Positions 19,455 to 28,850 are shown, numbered from the stretch's first letter. The stretch is 64,000 nt of DNA from Rhodobacteraceae bacterium HLUCCA12 (GCA_001314715.1 LJSV01000002.1:62001-126000); one strand, 5' to 3'. Numbers and translations: made by a program. Notes: a model not told the origin generated them from the letters alone.

Positions 19455-20450
19455 ATGGCGCAACCGCTTCTATCGGTCCGCGATCTGGTCGTGGAATTTC
19501 CTACCCGGCGCGGCACCCTGCGCGCCATCGACAAGGTATCCTTCGATATCCAGGAGGGCGAGGTGCTGGGCATGGTCGGTGAATCCGGCGCCGGCAAGTC
19601 CATCACCGGCGCCGCGATCATCGGCCTGATCGAGCCGCCGGGGCGCATCGCGGGCGGCGAGATCCGCTTGCGCGGCGAGCGGATCGACAACCTCCGCCCC
19701 GAGGCCCTGCGCCGGATCCGCGGCAGGCGCATCGGCATGGTCTTTCAGGATCCGCTGACCTCGCTCAATCCGCTCTACACGGTCGCCCAGCAACTGATCG
19801 AGACGATCCGCACCCATATCGACCTCAGCGAGAGAGAGGCGCGCGCCCGCGCCGTGGCCCTGCTGGATCGCGTGGGCATTCCCGCCGCCGCCCGCCGGAT
19901 CGACGATTATCCGCATCACTTCTCGGGCGGCATGCGCCAGCGCGTGGTGATCGCCCTGGCGCTTGCCGCCGAGCCCGAACTCGTCATCGCCGATGAGCCG
20001 ACCACCGCGCTCGATGTCTCGGTCCAGGCGCAGATCATCGACGTTCTCAAGGAAATCTGTGCCGAACGCGGCGCGGCGGTGATGCTGATCACCCACGACA
20101 TGGGGGTGATCGCCGAAACCGCCGATCGCGTGGCCGTCCTTTATGCCGGGCGCCTGGCCGAGATAGGTCCCGTGCGCGATGTCATTACCGCGGCTGAACA
20201 TCCCTATACGCGCGGGCTCATGGGGTCGATTCCGACTCTGACACAGACCGCCGACCGGCTGGTGCAGATACCCGGTTCGATGCCGCGGTTGAACGCGATC
20301 CCGCAGGGTTGCGCCTTCAATCCGCGCTGCCCCGAGGTGTTCGGCCGCTGCCGCGTGGAACGGCCCGATCCCATCGACCGGGGCAGCCGCCGGCAGGTGG
20401 CCTGCTGGCTTTACGACACGGCCAAGGCCGAGGAGGCGGGCAATGTCTGA
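19455..20450 (+). CDS. Peptide ABC transporter ATPase, DppD type
   Basis: 331 aa. Walker A GESGAGKS, signature FSGGMRQRV, Walker B ELVIADEPTTALD and the H-loop ITHDMG are all intact. The C-terminal extension with GCAFNPRCPE matches the cysteine-containing tail of Opp/Dpp ATPases that can bind a [4Fe-4S] cluster. It powers uptake together with the second ATPase. It follows dppC by 12 bp and overlaps the next gene by 8 bp. Confidence 0.93.
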   Translation: MAQPLLSVRDLVVEFPTRRGTLRAIDKVSFDIQEGEVLGMVGESGAGKSITGAAIIGLIEPPGRIAGGEIRLRGERIDNLRPEALRRIRGRRIGMVFQDPLTSLNPLYTVAQQLIETIRTHIDLSEREARARAVALLDRVGIPAAARRIDDYPHHFSGGMRQRVVIALALAAEPELVIADEPTTALDVSVQAQIIDVLKEICAERGAAVMLITHDMGVIAETADRVAVLYAGRLAEIGPVRDVITAAEHPYTRGLMGSIPTLTQTADRLVQIPGSMPRLNAIPQGCAFNPRCPEVFGRCRVERPDPIDRGSRRQVACWLYDTAKAEEAGNV

Positions 20451-21432
20451 TGTCTTGCTCAAGGTCGAGGGGCTGACACGTTATTTCGACGTGTCCAAAC
20501 CCTGGCTCAATCGCGTGATCGAGCGCGAGGACCGGCAGTTCCTGACCGCGACCGCCGATGTGAACTTCGAGATCCGCAGGGGCGAAACCTTTGCGCTGGT
20601 CGGTGAATCGGGTTCGGGAAAATCGACCATCGCCAAGATGATCGTCGGTTTGCTGGAGCCCTCGGCGGGCAGGATCACCTTTGACGACCAGGAGATGAAC
20701 TTCGCTTCCGGGGCCGCGATGCGGACCTTGCGACGCCGGTTCCAGATGATCTTTCAGGATCCGTATGCCAGCCTCAACCCTCGCTGGCATGTCGGAGACA
20801 TCATTGCCGAACCGATCCGCACCTTCGGCCTTGCATCGGGGAATGCGATCTCGCGCGAGGTGGGGCGCCTGCTCGACACGGTGGGTTTGTCGGCCTCGGA
20901 TGCGGGCAAGTTCCCGCACGAGTTTTCGGGCGGTCAGCGTCAGCGGATCGCCATCGCCCGCGCATTGTCTTCCCGGCCCGAGTTCATCGTCTGCGACGAG
21001 CCGACATCGGCGCTCGATGTATCGGTGCAGGCGCAGATCCTCAATCTGATGCGCGACCTTCAGGACGAATTCGGCCTGACCTATCTGCTGATCAGCCATG
21101 ACCTGTCGGTGGTGCGCCATATGTCCAACCGCATCGGCGTTCTGTATCTGGGCCGCCTGGTCGAGGTCGCCGACGGAAAGACCCTGTTCACCCATCCGCG
21201 CCATCCCTATTCGCGGATGCTGCTGGACGCGGTGCCCGATCTGACGCTGTCGGGGCGCCGCCGCCGGCAGGTCGAGGGCGAGATCCCGAATCCGATCAAT
21301 CCGCCGCCGGGCTGCGCCTTTCATCCGCGCTGTCCGCATGCCTTTGATCGCTGCAGGCAGGAAATCCCGCAACCCGTGGATGCCGACGGCAGCCTGGCGG
21401 CCTGTTTCGCGGTCGAGGAAGGGCGGATCTGA
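20443..21432 (+). CDS. Peptide ABC transporter ATPase, DppF type
   Basis: 329 aa. Walker A GESGSGKST, signature FSGGQRQRI, Walker B EFIVCDEPTSALD and H-loop ISHDLS are present; the tail GCAFHPRCPH is the family's C-terminal motif. It forms the ATPase heterodimer with the previous protein. The 8-bp overlap suggests coupled translation and equal amounts. It is the last gene of the operon; a copy of the structured intergenic repeat follows and may act as terminator. Confidence 0.93.
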   Translation: MSDVLLKVEGLTRYFDVSKPWLNRVIEREDRQFLTATADVNFEIRRGETFALVGESGSGKSTIAKMIVGLLEPSAGRITFDDQEMNFASGAAMRTLRRRFQMIFQDPYASLNPRWHVGDIIAEPIRTFGLASGNAISREVGRLLDTVGLSASDAGKFPHEFSGGQRQRIAIARALSSRPEFIVCDEPTSALDVSVQAQILNLMRDLQDEFGLTYLLISHDLSVVRHMSNRIGVLYLGRLVEVADGKTLFTHPRHPYSRMLLDAVPDLTLSGRRRRQVEGEIPNPINPPPGCAFHPRCPHAFDRCRQEIPQPVDADGSLAACFAVEEGRI

Positions 21433-21447
21433 CACCGCCCGACCAAG

Positions 21448-21514
21448 CTTCATCTTGCTGAAAATACGCTGGGGGTGAATGGGCGCGAGCGCCCAGAGGG
21501 GGCAACGCCCCCTC
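21448..21514 (+). repeat. Structured intergenic repeat, copy A
   Basis: The core CTTCATCTTGCTGAAAATAC is followed by a G-run and GTGAAT. Two hairpins come next: GGGCG-CGAG-CGCCC at 21481-21494, and a perfect 8-bp stem (GAGGGGGC at 21496-21503, GCCCCCTC at 21507-21514). It lies between convergent genes and would work as a two-way terminator. It is the same family as the copies at 23391, 54476, 59818 and 63891. Confidence 0.85.
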
Positions 21515-21523
21515 CTGCCCGGC

Positions 21524-22726
21524 TCAGGCTTTGCGCGCGCGTTTCGGCGCGGCGCGCGGACGCAGCAGGATCGGCGCATAAAGCGCCGCGAACCCGGCCA
21601 TCCCCGCGATCCACAAGGTCGCCGACAGATGCAATACGCCCGGTAGCGCGGGCCACCACCCGGCCAGTGCGCGCGCCACGACCGCGCCGATCACCGCCAG
21701 ATAGATCGCGCTGGTTCCGCCACCGGCTGTCAGTGGCAGGCCGGAATGGCCCAGGCTCGCACGGCTCATGACGGCCAAAGTCGTCAGGCCGACCGCGCCC
21801 GCCATCCAGACATGTTTCGCGGCGCTTTCGGGGCCGATCCCCAGCGCTGCTAGCCCGACCGCGGCAAAGCCCAACGGGATGAAGCCAAAGGCCGCGTGCA
21901 AGACCCAGACCAGGGGTTCCGCGTGACAACGCAGGCCGCGCCAGCGCGCCAGCCGGGCCAGGTTGGCCAACGCCGCGGCCAGGCACGCGATCCCGGTCAG
22001 CGGGGCGCCCGGCCAAAGCATCCAGCCGATCACGGCAAGGATGGTCAGGGCCATTATGCCATTGTCGATCCGGTCGGGCGGTGCCGGCAGGACGGGCGAC
22101 TTGCGCCCGGCCAGCCAGTTGCGCGTGAAACTGGGGATGATCCGCCCCCCGATCAGCGTGATCAGGATGACCAGCGCCCCCAACGCCGTGCGCGCGGAAA
22201 GGCCGCTTGCGGCATAGCCGGTCGCCGCCTCGGCGTGGTAGCCCGCATTCGCCGCGCCCAGCACCATCAGAACGCCCAGAACCTTCAGGTTGCGCCAGTT
22301 CCGCCCGGCGATCACCTCGCGCGCGATGGCGGCCATCAGGGCCAGCGGAAAGGCAAGATCGGCGCCAACCACGATCCAACCCGGCAGCCAGGCAGAAACC
22401 GACAGGACCGCCCGCCCGATCAGCCAAAGACCGACCAGGGCCGCCAACGGCCAGCCCACGATCGGAAACCGGCCCGTCCAGTTGGGAACGGCGGTCATCA
22501 GGAAACCGGCGATAACCGCCCAGCTGTAACCGAACAGCAGGGCATTTGCGTGCCATGAGACCGCGTCCATGGTCACGGGCAGCGCGGCCTGGCCCGTCAG
22601 CATGAAAAGCCATGCCACCATCGCCACCGCGGCCCAGATTGCCGACAAAAGGAAAAAGGGGCGATAGCCATAGCTCAGGATGGCGGGTCCCTTCCAGGCC
22701 CGGATCCGTTCCGCCGATGTCGTCAT
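21524..22726 (-). CDS. nnrS: NnrS family heme-copper membrane protein
   Basis: 400 aa with about 12 membrane segments. Family features: the N-terminal GPAILSYGYRPFFLLSAIWA, the DAVSWHANALLFGY histidine, the GGRIIPSFTRNWLA block, and MSRASLGHSGLPL near the C-terminus. NnrS is usually controlled by NO-responsive or FNR-type regulators and helps cells endure nitric oxide stress during nitrate/nitrite respiration. The ATG overlaps the stop of the upstream folate gene as ATGA, so they are translated together. An FNR-type box lies upstream of that pair. Confidence 0.92.
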   Translation of the reverse strand: MTTSAERIRAWKGPAILSYGYRPFFLLSAIWAAVAMVAWLFMLTGQAALPVTMDAVSWHANALLFGYSWAVIAGFLMTAVPNWTGRFPIVGWPLAALVGLWLIGRAVLSVSAWLPGWIVVGADLAFPLALMAAIAREVIAGRNWRNLKVLGVLMVLGAANAGYHAEAATGYAASGLSARTALGALVILITLIGGRIIPSFTRNWLAGRKSPVLPAPPDRIDNGIMALTILAVIGWMLWPGAPLTGIACLAAALANLARLARWRGLRCHAEPLVWVLHAAFGFIPLGFAAVGLAALGIGPESAAKHVWMAGAVGLTTLAVMSRASLGHSGLPLTAGGGTSAIYLAVIGAVVARALAGWWPALPGVLHLSATLWIAGMAGFAALYAPILLRPRAAPKRARKA

Positions 22727-23376
22727 GGTTTTGCCTCGTATTGAAGGCCCGCCTCGGTCACGATCGCGCTCAGGCCGATGTCGTGGGGCTGGGGAAAGAT
22801 GGTGGACAGGCGCGCCGATTGCAGCCCGACCCCGATCGCGCGCGGCGGCGGCGTGCGCGCGGCCAGCGTCCGGTCGAAATAGCCGCCGCCATGGCCCAGC
22901 CGATAGCCGGCCGCGTCCCATCCGACCAGCGGGGCCAGCACGATATCCGGCATCAGCGTCGCGGCATCGGCCGGGGGCTCGGGGATGCGCCAGTGACCCG
23001 GTTGCAGGCGCGCGCCCGGCTCCCAGTGGCGAAACACCAGGGGGCAGCGCGGCGTTTCCACCACGGGCAGCGCCAGCGTCGCGCCCTTCGCGTGCAGCGC
23101 ATACAACCAGAACCGCAGATCGGGCTCACCGCGGATCGGCCAGTATCCGGCGATCACGTGGCCTGTCACATCGCCCAGAACCGTATCCAGATGCGCCGCG
23201 ATGGCCTGGGCCAGTGCCGTCCGCTCGGCCAGGGGCAGCGCGGCGCGCGCCGCGATCAGGCGCGCACGCTCGGCCCGGCGCCAGCGCGCAACCTCCAGCG
23301 CCTGTTGGGGGTCCGCCAGATCCGCCGCCATGCAGGGGGATGACGCATAGGCCTTGTCCGGCATGTTCCGTGTCAT
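22723..23376 (-). CDS. 5-formyltetrahydrofolate cyclo-ligase
   Basis: 217 aa, MTHFS family. The C-terminal GWDAAGYRLGHGGGYFDRTLA is the family's ATP-binding signature; the N-terminal part has WRRAERARLIAARAALP. It converts 5-formyl-THF to 5,10-methenyl-THF using ATP. Two start codons fit; 23376 has a ribosome site AGGGAGA at good distance, while the ATG at 23385 is too close to it. Coupling with nnrS by a 4-bp overlap is unusual for a folate gene and places it under the same, possibly FNR-type, control. Confidence 0.88.
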   Translation of the reverse strand: MTRNMPDKAYASSPCMAADLADPQQALEVARWRRAERARLIAARAALPLAERTALAQAIAAHLDTVLGDVTGHVIAGYWPIRGEPDLRFWLYALHAKGATLALPVVETPRCPLVFRHWEPGARLQPGHWRIPEPPADAATLMPDIVLAPLVGWDAAGYRLGHGGGYFDRTLAARTPPPRAIGVGLQSARLSTIFPQPHDIGLSAIVTEAGLQYEAKP

Positions 23377-23390
23377 CGACTGCATTCTCC

Positions 23391-23457
23391 CTTCATCTTG
23401 CCCCAAATACGCCGGGGGTGAATTGGCCGCAGGCCAAGGGGGGGCAGCGCCCCCCTC
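23391..23457 (+). repeat. Structured intergenic repeat, copy B
   Basis: Core CTTCATCTTGCCCCAAATAC, then GGGGGTGAA, then a hairpin TTGGCC-GCA-GGCCAA (23423-23437) and a G/C-run hairpin. It abuts the ribosome site of the folate gene, which reads away from it on the other strand. Confidence 0.85.
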
Positions 23458-23521
23458 TACGCTGCGGGGCCTTGTCGGTGCGGAACCGATGGAAAGCTAT
23501 CCGCCATGAAGGGCGCATGAG

Positions 23522-23535
23522 TTGATATATGTCAA
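23522..23535. promoter_or_regulatory. FNR-type box upstream of the folate cyclo-ligase-nnrS pair
   Basis: TTGATATATGTCAA is an exact TTGAT-N4-GTCAA site, 146 bp upstream of the leftward pair. It fits the known control of nnrS by FNR/NnrR-type regulators. No divergent gene lies to its right. Confidence 0.7.
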
Positions 23536-23753
23536 GCATCGGCGATGCCCGAGTACTAGTCAGCAAGGCATCCGGATGCCCGGTGCAATGTCGCCTGCCA
23601 CCGTTTCCCGCCCTGCATACCAGGCGCCGTGGGGTCTGGCGTATCGGGACAGCACGGCTTCTCTCACCCGGATGGGTGCGGCTGTGGTGCTGCCAAAGGT
23701 GGCATGTGACCCGTGCCCGGTGACCACCCGATCAAGGCGTCAGTGGCCGGCGA

Positions 23754-24308
23754 TTACGCTGGTCGCCATTTGATCGAACAGCCTATTGAGGGCGTTTGTT
23801 CGCGCGGGCCTTCGCCGGTCTGGGAAATCTGTCGCATGGCTTCGAATAATTCGCGCTGCGTCTCGCCTTCGGGCGGATTGCGGCCGTGCGCGTCCAGCCT
23901 GCCTCGGTACTGCAGCTCTCCAGCCGCGTTGAAGCCGAAAAAGTCGGGGGTGCAGGCCGCGCCATAGGCCGCGGCCACGGCCTGGGTTTCGTCATGCAGA
24001 TAGGGAAAGGGCAGGTCATGCTCGCGCGCCATTTCCCGCATCCGCTCGAAACTGTCGGCGGGATAGGCGTTGGCGTCATTCGAGCAGATCGCGGCCGCGC
24101 CGATACCGATTGCCTTCAATTCGCGCACGTCGCGCTTGATCCGGTCGAGCGCGGCCAGAACATAGGGGCAGTGATTGCAAAGGAACATGATCAGCGTTCC
24201 CTTGGACCCGGCAATGTCGATATAGCTCAACATCCGACCGTCGGTTGCGGGCAAGCGGAACGATGGCGCTTTCCAACCAAAATCGCAAACAGGGGGCGAT
24301 GCGGCCAT
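23754..24308 (-). CDS. Thioredoxin-fold (peroxiredoxin-like) protein
   Basis: 184 aa in the AhpC/TSA-like thioredoxin superfamily. FKAPSF-like opening (GWKAPSFRLPATDG), then MFLCNHCPYVLAAL, which is the NHCPYV form seen in a widespread subgroup of thioredoxin-domain proteins, and ACTPDFFGF with the cis-Pro region. The single Cys of the HCPY motif is preceded by another Cys two residues earlier (CNHC). Probably a cytoplasmic thiol-peroxidase or thiol-disulfide protein; the substrate is unknown. The ATG at 24308 follows a TAGGTG ribosome site; a GTG three codons earlier is less likely. It is the last gene of the leftward TRAP group. Confidence 0.78.
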   Translation of the reverse strand: MAASPPVCDFGWKAPSFRLPATDGRMLSYIDIAGSKGTLIMFLCNHCPYVLAALDRIKRDVRELKAIGIGAAAICSNDANAYPADSFERMREMAREHDLPFPYLHDETQAVAAAYGAACTPDFFGFNAAGELQYRGRLDAHGRNPPEGETQRELFEAMRQISQTGEGPREQTPSIGCSIKWRPA

Positions 24309-24363
24309 GATCGACACCTAACATTTTGCAGAGAAAAACAGTGGCCGCAATCGCCGGTCCCTG

Positions 24364-25692
24364 TCAAGTTTCCAGAGCGTGGGCGATGGCGCGCGACAAC
24401 TTGCCGGTCAGCTCGTCAATCTGTGTTTCACTCAGAATGAACGGCGGCGCCAGCAGGACATGATCGCCGCGCACACCGTCGATCGTTCCACCCATCGGAT
24501 AGCAGATCAGCCCCTCGTCCATCGCGGCGGCCTTGATCCGCGCGTGCAGCTTGCGATCGGGGTCGAAGGGTGCCTTGGTGTCGGGATCCGCGACCAGTTC
24601 GATGCCGCGAAACAGCCCGCGCCCGCGAATGTCGCCGACATGCGGATGCTGCCCGAACGTCGCATCAAGGGCGGCATCAAGTTGTGCGCCCCGTTCACGA
24701 ACCTGCGCCAGCAGATCGCGCTCATGGATGGCACGCAGAACCGCGCGGGCCCCGGCCGCCGCCATGGCATGGCCCATATAGGTATGCCCGTGCTGAAAGA
24801 AGCCCGACCCCGCAGCGATCGCGTCATAGATCCGCGCCGAAGTCAGCAGCGCGCCGATCGGCTGATACCCCGCGCCAAGACCCTTGGCGATGGTGATCAT
24901 GTCGGGCGCGACACCGTCCTCGGTGCAGGCGAACAGGTGGCCTGTCCGCCCCATGCCGCACATGACCTCGTCAAGGATCAGCAGCACGCCGTATTGGTCG
25001 CAGATCTCGCGCACGCGCTTCAGATAGCCGGGCACGGCCGGCACCGCGCCCAGCGTGGCCCCGACCACCGGTTCGGCGATGAAGGCCATCACGGTCTCCG
25101 GCCCCAGGCGTTGGATTTCGGCCTCAAGCTCGTTGGCGACGCGCTGGCCGTACTCCCATTGCGTTTCGCCCTCCATGCGGTCGCGGTATTCATAGCAGGG
25201 CGCGATATGGCTCATCTCGGTCAAGAGGGGCGCGAATTGCGCGCGCCTCCAGGCATTGCCGCCCGCCGAAAGCGCGCCCAGGGTATTGCCGTGATAGCTT
25301 TGCCGGCGCGCGATCAGGCGGTGGCGACTGGGTTGGCCGATTTCCAGGAAATACTGGCGCGCCAGTTTAATCGATGCTTCCACGGCCTCGGAGCCGCCCG
25401 AGACCAGATAGACCCGGTCAATGCCCTCGGGCGCCTGCGCGACAAGCATATCCGCCAGGTCCTCGGCCGGTTGCGAGGTGAAAAAACCGGTATGCGCAAA
25501 GGCGAGCCGGTCCAGCTGTTCGTGCAGGGCGGCCCGGACATCCGTATCGGAATGGCCCAGGCACGAGACCGCGGCGCCGCCCGAACCGTCGAGATAGCGT
25601 TTGCCATCGGTGTCGATGATATAGCACCCGTCGCCGCGCTGGGCGATCGGCTGACGACCGCGGGTCGAGCGGCCGAAAATATGGTCGGGCAT
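24364..25692 (-). CDS. Class-III PLP aminotransferase
   Basis: 442 aa, fold-type I, class-III omega-aminotransferase family. Motifs: GSGGAAVSCLGHS near the N-terminus, YLVSGGSEAVEASIKLARQ for cofactor phosphate binding, LLILDEVMCGMGRTG with the Asp that contacts the pyridine nitrogen, and ITIAKGLGAGYQP carrying the Schiff-base Lys. Typical reactions are transfer from an omega-amino group (taurine, GABA, beta-alanine, diamines) to pyruvate or 2-oxoglutarate. Lying downstream of a TRAP transporter, it may act on the imported compound. The exact substrate is not visible. Confidence 0.88.
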   Translation of the reverse strand: MPDHIFGRSTRGRQPIAQRGDGCYIIDTDGKRYLDGSGGAAVSCLGHSDTDVRAALHEQLDRLAFAHTGFFTSQPAEDLADMLVAQAPEGIDRVYLVSGGSEAVEASIKLARQYFLEIGQPSRHRLIARRQSYHGNTLGALSAGGNAWRRAQFAPLLTEMSHIAPCYEYRDRMEGETQWEYGQRVANELEAEIQRLGPETVMAFIAEPVVGATLGAVPAVPGYLKRVREICDQYGVLLILDEVMCGMGRTGHLFACTEDGVAPDMITIAKGLGAGYQPIGALLTSARIYDAIAAGSGFFQHGHTYMGHAMAAAGARAVLRAIHERDLLAQVRERGAQLDAALDATFGQHPHVGDIRGRGLFRGIELVADPDTKAPFDPDRKLHARIKAAAMDEGLICYPMGGTIDGVRGDHVLLAPPFILSETQIDELTGKLSRAIAHALET

Positions 25693-25694
25693 GG

Positions 25695-26126
25695 TCAGCC
25701 TCTTACGACATAGACGGAACAGGGGGCGTGGCGCACGACACGGGCGGCATTCGGCCCCAGCAGATAATCCTTCAACTCGGGCCGGTGCGAGGCCATGACG
25801 ATCACATCGGGTTTCAGCTTATCCGCCGCGCGCAGGATCTCGTCATAGATGGTGCCGTGCAGGATATGGGGATGCACCTCGACGGCGTCGGGGACATTTT
25901 CCGCCACCCAATCCTTGAGGCTCTTGCCCATCGCCTTGAGCGCGTCGCGCTCGAAATCCTTGCGGAAAAAGCCGCTGACCTGAGACAGACCGAAATCGGG
26001 CAGGACGCTGACGACATGCAGCACACCGTTGGCCCCCAGGATGGCCAGGGCCTCGGCCAGGGGTTTTTGCCAGCTGTTGGCATCCGACAGGTCGATCGGC
26101 AGAAGCACGGTGCGGGATGTGGGCAT
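25695..26126 (-). CDS. Universal stress protein (UspA family), TRAP-linked
   Basis: 143 aa with strand RTVLLPIDLSD at the start, VIVMASHRPELKDYLLGPNAARVVRHAPCSVYVVR at the end; the G-x2-A-x9 loop is the ATP-binding part of the Usp fold. Only 2 bp separate its stop from the aminotransferase start, and 26 bp separate it from the TRAP permease. UspA proteins next to TRAP transporters can regulate uptake (TeaD with TeaABC in Halomonas), which is the likely role here. Confidence 0.85.
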   Translation of the reverse strand: MPTSRTVLLPIDLSDANSWQKPLAEALAILGANGVLHVVSVLPDFGLSQVSGFFRKDFERDALKAMGKSLKDWVAENVPDAVEVHPHILHGTIYDEILRAADKLKPDVIVMASHRPELKDYLLGPNAARVVRHAPCSVYVVRG

Positions 26127-26152
26127 GGTCGTGGCTCCGTGTCAGGGCGGGA

Positions 26153-28786
26153 TTAGAAGGCGGGTTTGGTCTGCCGCCGGCGCTGGAAAACGATCACCAG
26201 GCCCAGCAACAGCAGCGCCGGAATATAGAACACCTCTTTCGGCATCCGGTCGGCGCGTCGTTGCACCGCGCTGATCTCGACCGGCTCTTCGCCGTAGAAA
26301 TCGAACCCCGACAGCGCGTCGGCATGGGGCGTGGCGGGCATCGGTTCGTCCATCGCCATGCGGTCGCCGTCAGGCATCAGCCAAAGCCCGGTTTCATCCA
26401 GACGCTCGTCAGACGGTGTGTCCTCGACATTCACCAGAAGTGTGGTGCTGGTGGGGGCGCCGGTATTGAAATCCGGTCCCGTGACCAGCAACCGCAATTG
26501 TGTGCCGGGATCGGCCTCTTGCAAGATTTCCTCGAACTGCGCGGGCGGCAAATCGACAAAGGGGGGATGCACCCGGTCGAGCCAGAAGTTTGGCACGAAC
26601 AGCGTAAACGCCACCAAAAGCAGCGCCGCGGTTTCCCAAAGCCGTGACGGCGCCAGGAAATACCCTTGGGTCGCGGCAGCAAACAGCAGCATGGCAAAAG
26701 TCGCCGTGACAAAGACGACAGCAGCCTCGAACAGGCCTGCCGCGGTGCCAAGGTCGATCCCGTAAAGGATCAGGGCCGGATTGTAGATGAACAGAAACGG
26801 CAGCGCGACGGTGCGCAGGCTGTAGAAAAACGCAGTGATGCCCGTCTTGATCGGATCGCCGCCTGAGACGGCAGCGGCGGCGAAGCTGGCCAGACCCACC
26901 GGTGGCGTCACATCGGCCATGATGCCGAAATAGAAGACAAAGAGATGCGCTGCGATCAGCGGAACGATGAGCCCTTCCTGGGCGCCGAGCGAGACAACGA
27001 CCGAGGCCATGAGCGACGAGACAACGATGTAATTGGCCGTGGTCGGCAGGCCCAGCCCCAGGACCAGCGAAAACAGACCCACGAGAATCAGCATGAGGAA
27101 CAGGTTGCCCATCGACAAGACTTCCACAAGGCTGGCAAGCTCGGTGCCGATCGGTGTGCGCGTCACTGTCGCCACGATGATGCCGGCGGCACCTGTGGCC
27201 ACGGCAATGCCGATCATGTTGCGCGACCCGGCGATCATGCCGTCGAACAGGTCGCCGATACCGCCGCGCAATTCGGGCAGCCAGGATTGCCCGCGCATCA
27301 GTGCCTTGATGGGCCGCTGGGTCATGATGATGAGCACCATCACCAGCACCGCGTAGAAAGCCGATTTCGCCGGCGACTGACGCTCGACCATCAGATACCA
27401 GACCAGAACCAGGATCGGCAGCAGGAAGTGCAGGCCGGTCGGCACGACCTCGCCCATGACAGGCAGTTTGATCTGCTTTTCGTTCGGGTCGTCCATTTCC
27501 AGGTCGGGCTTGCCCGAGGCGATCGCCAGGGCGCCCAGATAGAGCGCCAGAACCACGCCACCGATGACCCAGCCTGCGATGGCGGGAACGCTGGCGCGCA
27601 GCATGTCCACCGCCCAGATCGCGCCATAGAACACGACGCCTGCTACGGCGAATCCGATGATTGCCTTCAGGAACATGGCAAGCAGGCTTTTTGATTCACC
27701 CAGCGCAGGCATGTTCTTTTTCAGCGCCTCAAGGTGAACGATATAGACCAGCGCAATGTACGAGATTACGGCGGGCACGAAGGCGTGCTTGATGACATCG
27801 AGATAGGAAATACCGATGAACTCGACCATCAGAAACGCGGCGGCGCCCATGACCGGCGGCATGATCTGTCCGTTGACCGAACTGGCCACCTCGACCGCGC
27901 CGGCCTTTTCGTTGGAAAAGCCCACACGCTTCATCAGCGGGATGGTGAATGTCCCAGTGGTCACGACATTGGCGATCGACGAGCCCGAGATCAGCCCGGT
28001 GGCCGCCGAGCCGACGACCGCTGCTTTGGCCGGGCCGCCGCGCAAATGGCCCAGGCCGGCGAAAGCCATCTTGATGAAGTAGTTGCCGGCACCTGCCTTG
28101 TCCAACAGCGATCCGAACAGGACGAAAAGGAACACGAAGGCCGTGGAGACGCCCAGCGGAATGCCGAAAACGCCCTCGGTCGAAAGCCATTGCGTGTTGA
28201 CAACGGCCGTGAACGACCGGCCCTGATGCGCGATCAGGTCGGGGATCAGCCAGCCCTGTCCGAAATAGCTGTAGGCCAGGAACACCCCGGCCACCACCGA
28301 CAGCGCCGGTCCCAACGAGCGGCGACTGGCCTCAAGCAAGACGATCACCCCGATCGCGCCGATCCAGATCTGGCTTTGCGTGGGCAGGCCCGATCGCGCC
28401 GTCCTGGCCAGTTCGTCCGAGAACCAGAATACGTAAAGCGCGCAGCCCGCGCCGAGGATGGCCAGAATCCAGTCATAGAGCGGGATGTGATCGCGGGGCG
28501 CGGTCTTGGCGGCCGGATAGGCCAGGAACGCCAGCGCAAGGCCCAGTGCCAGATGCATCGGGCGGGTCTGGTCGGAGCCCATGATCTTGACGAAGGGCAA
28601 CTCGCCGAACCAGAACTGCGGTTCGGAAATCCAGACCTGGAACAGCGCCCAGAACAGCGACAATCCGGCGATCAGCAGGGCGACGGCCCGACTGCGCGGG
28701 TTGCGCGCGCCACTGTCCGACGAGGCCAGCAGATCCTGCAGTTCATCGTCGCTGAAGTCCTTGGCGCGCTTGTTCTCGTCGCTCAT
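26153..28786 (-). CDS. TRAP transporter fused permease (TAXI type, 4TM-12TM)
   Basis: 877 aa. Small (DctQ-like) and large (DctM-like) membrane subunits are fused, as in TAXI-type TRAP systems, with about 18 or more helices. Conserved blocks include GSATGLISGSSIANVVTTGTFTIPLMKR-like text and GLGLPTTANYIVVSSLMA (DctM signature); a soluble segment and a final helix form the DUF3394-type tail. It uses an ion gradient rather than ATP to import the substrate delivered by the binding protein. The start at 28786 follows GGGAGGG; upstream in-frame Met codons lack one. Confidence 0.92.
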   Translation of the reverse strand: MSDENKRAKDFSDDELQDLLASSDSGARNPRSRAVALLIAGLSLFWALFQVWISEPQFWFGELPFVKIMGSDQTRPMHLALGLALAFLAYPAAKTAPRDHIPLYDWILAILGAGCALYVFWFSDELARTARSGLPTQSQIWIGAIGVIVLLEASRRSLGPALSVVAGVFLAYSYFGQGWLIPDLIAHQGRSFTAVVNTQWLSTEGVFGIPLGVSTAFVFLFVLFGSLLDKAGAGNYFIKMAFAGLGHLRGGPAKAAVVGSAATGLISGSSIANVVTTGTFTIPLMKRVGFSNEKAGAVEVASSVNGQIMPPVMGAAAFLMVEFIGISYLDVIKHAFVPAVISYIALVYIVHLEALKKNMPALGESKSLLAMFLKAIIGFAVAGVVFYGAIWAVDMLRASVPAIAGWVIGGVVLALYLGALAIASGKPDLEMDDPNEKQIKLPVMGEVVPTGLHFLLPILVLVWYLMVERQSPAKSAFYAVLVMVLIIMTQRPIKALMRGQSWLPELRGGIGDLFDGMIAGSRNMIGIAVATGAAGIIVATVTRTPIGTELASLVEVLSMGNLFLMLILVGLFSLVLGLGLPTTANYIVVSSLMASVVVSLGAQEGLIVPLIAAHLFVFYFGIMADVTPPVGLASFAAAAVSGGDPIKTGITAFFYSLRTVALPFLFIYNPALILYGIDLGTAAGLFEAAVVFVTATFAMLLFAAATQGYFLAPSRLWETAALLLVAFTLFVPNFWLDRVHPPFVDLPPAQFEEILQEADPGTQLRLLVTGPDFNTGAPTSTTLLVNVEDTPSDERLDETGLWLMPDGDRMAMDEPMPATPHADALSGFDFYGEEPVEISAVQRRADRMPKEVFYIPALLLLGLVIVFQRRRQTKPAF

Positions 28787-28850
28787 TGCCGGGCCCTCCC
28801 TGTCCGCTGGCCGGTCACTGTTGGTGCCTGCCCTTTGCCGGGTCAGGCAA

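Larger units (their letters stand above)
23377..23753. other. Intergenic region with repeat copy B and an FNR-type box
   Basis: The 377 bp between two leftward genes hold repeat copy B (23391-23457) and the FNR-type box at 23522-23535. Several short open frames run to the right, but none has a ribosome site or a recognisable product, so nothing else is annotated. Confidence 0.6.

Noticed and set aside
23522-23773. Rightward frame of 83 codons in the intergenic region
   Set aside because: No ribosome site, no recognisable product, and its first codons overlap the FNR-type box.
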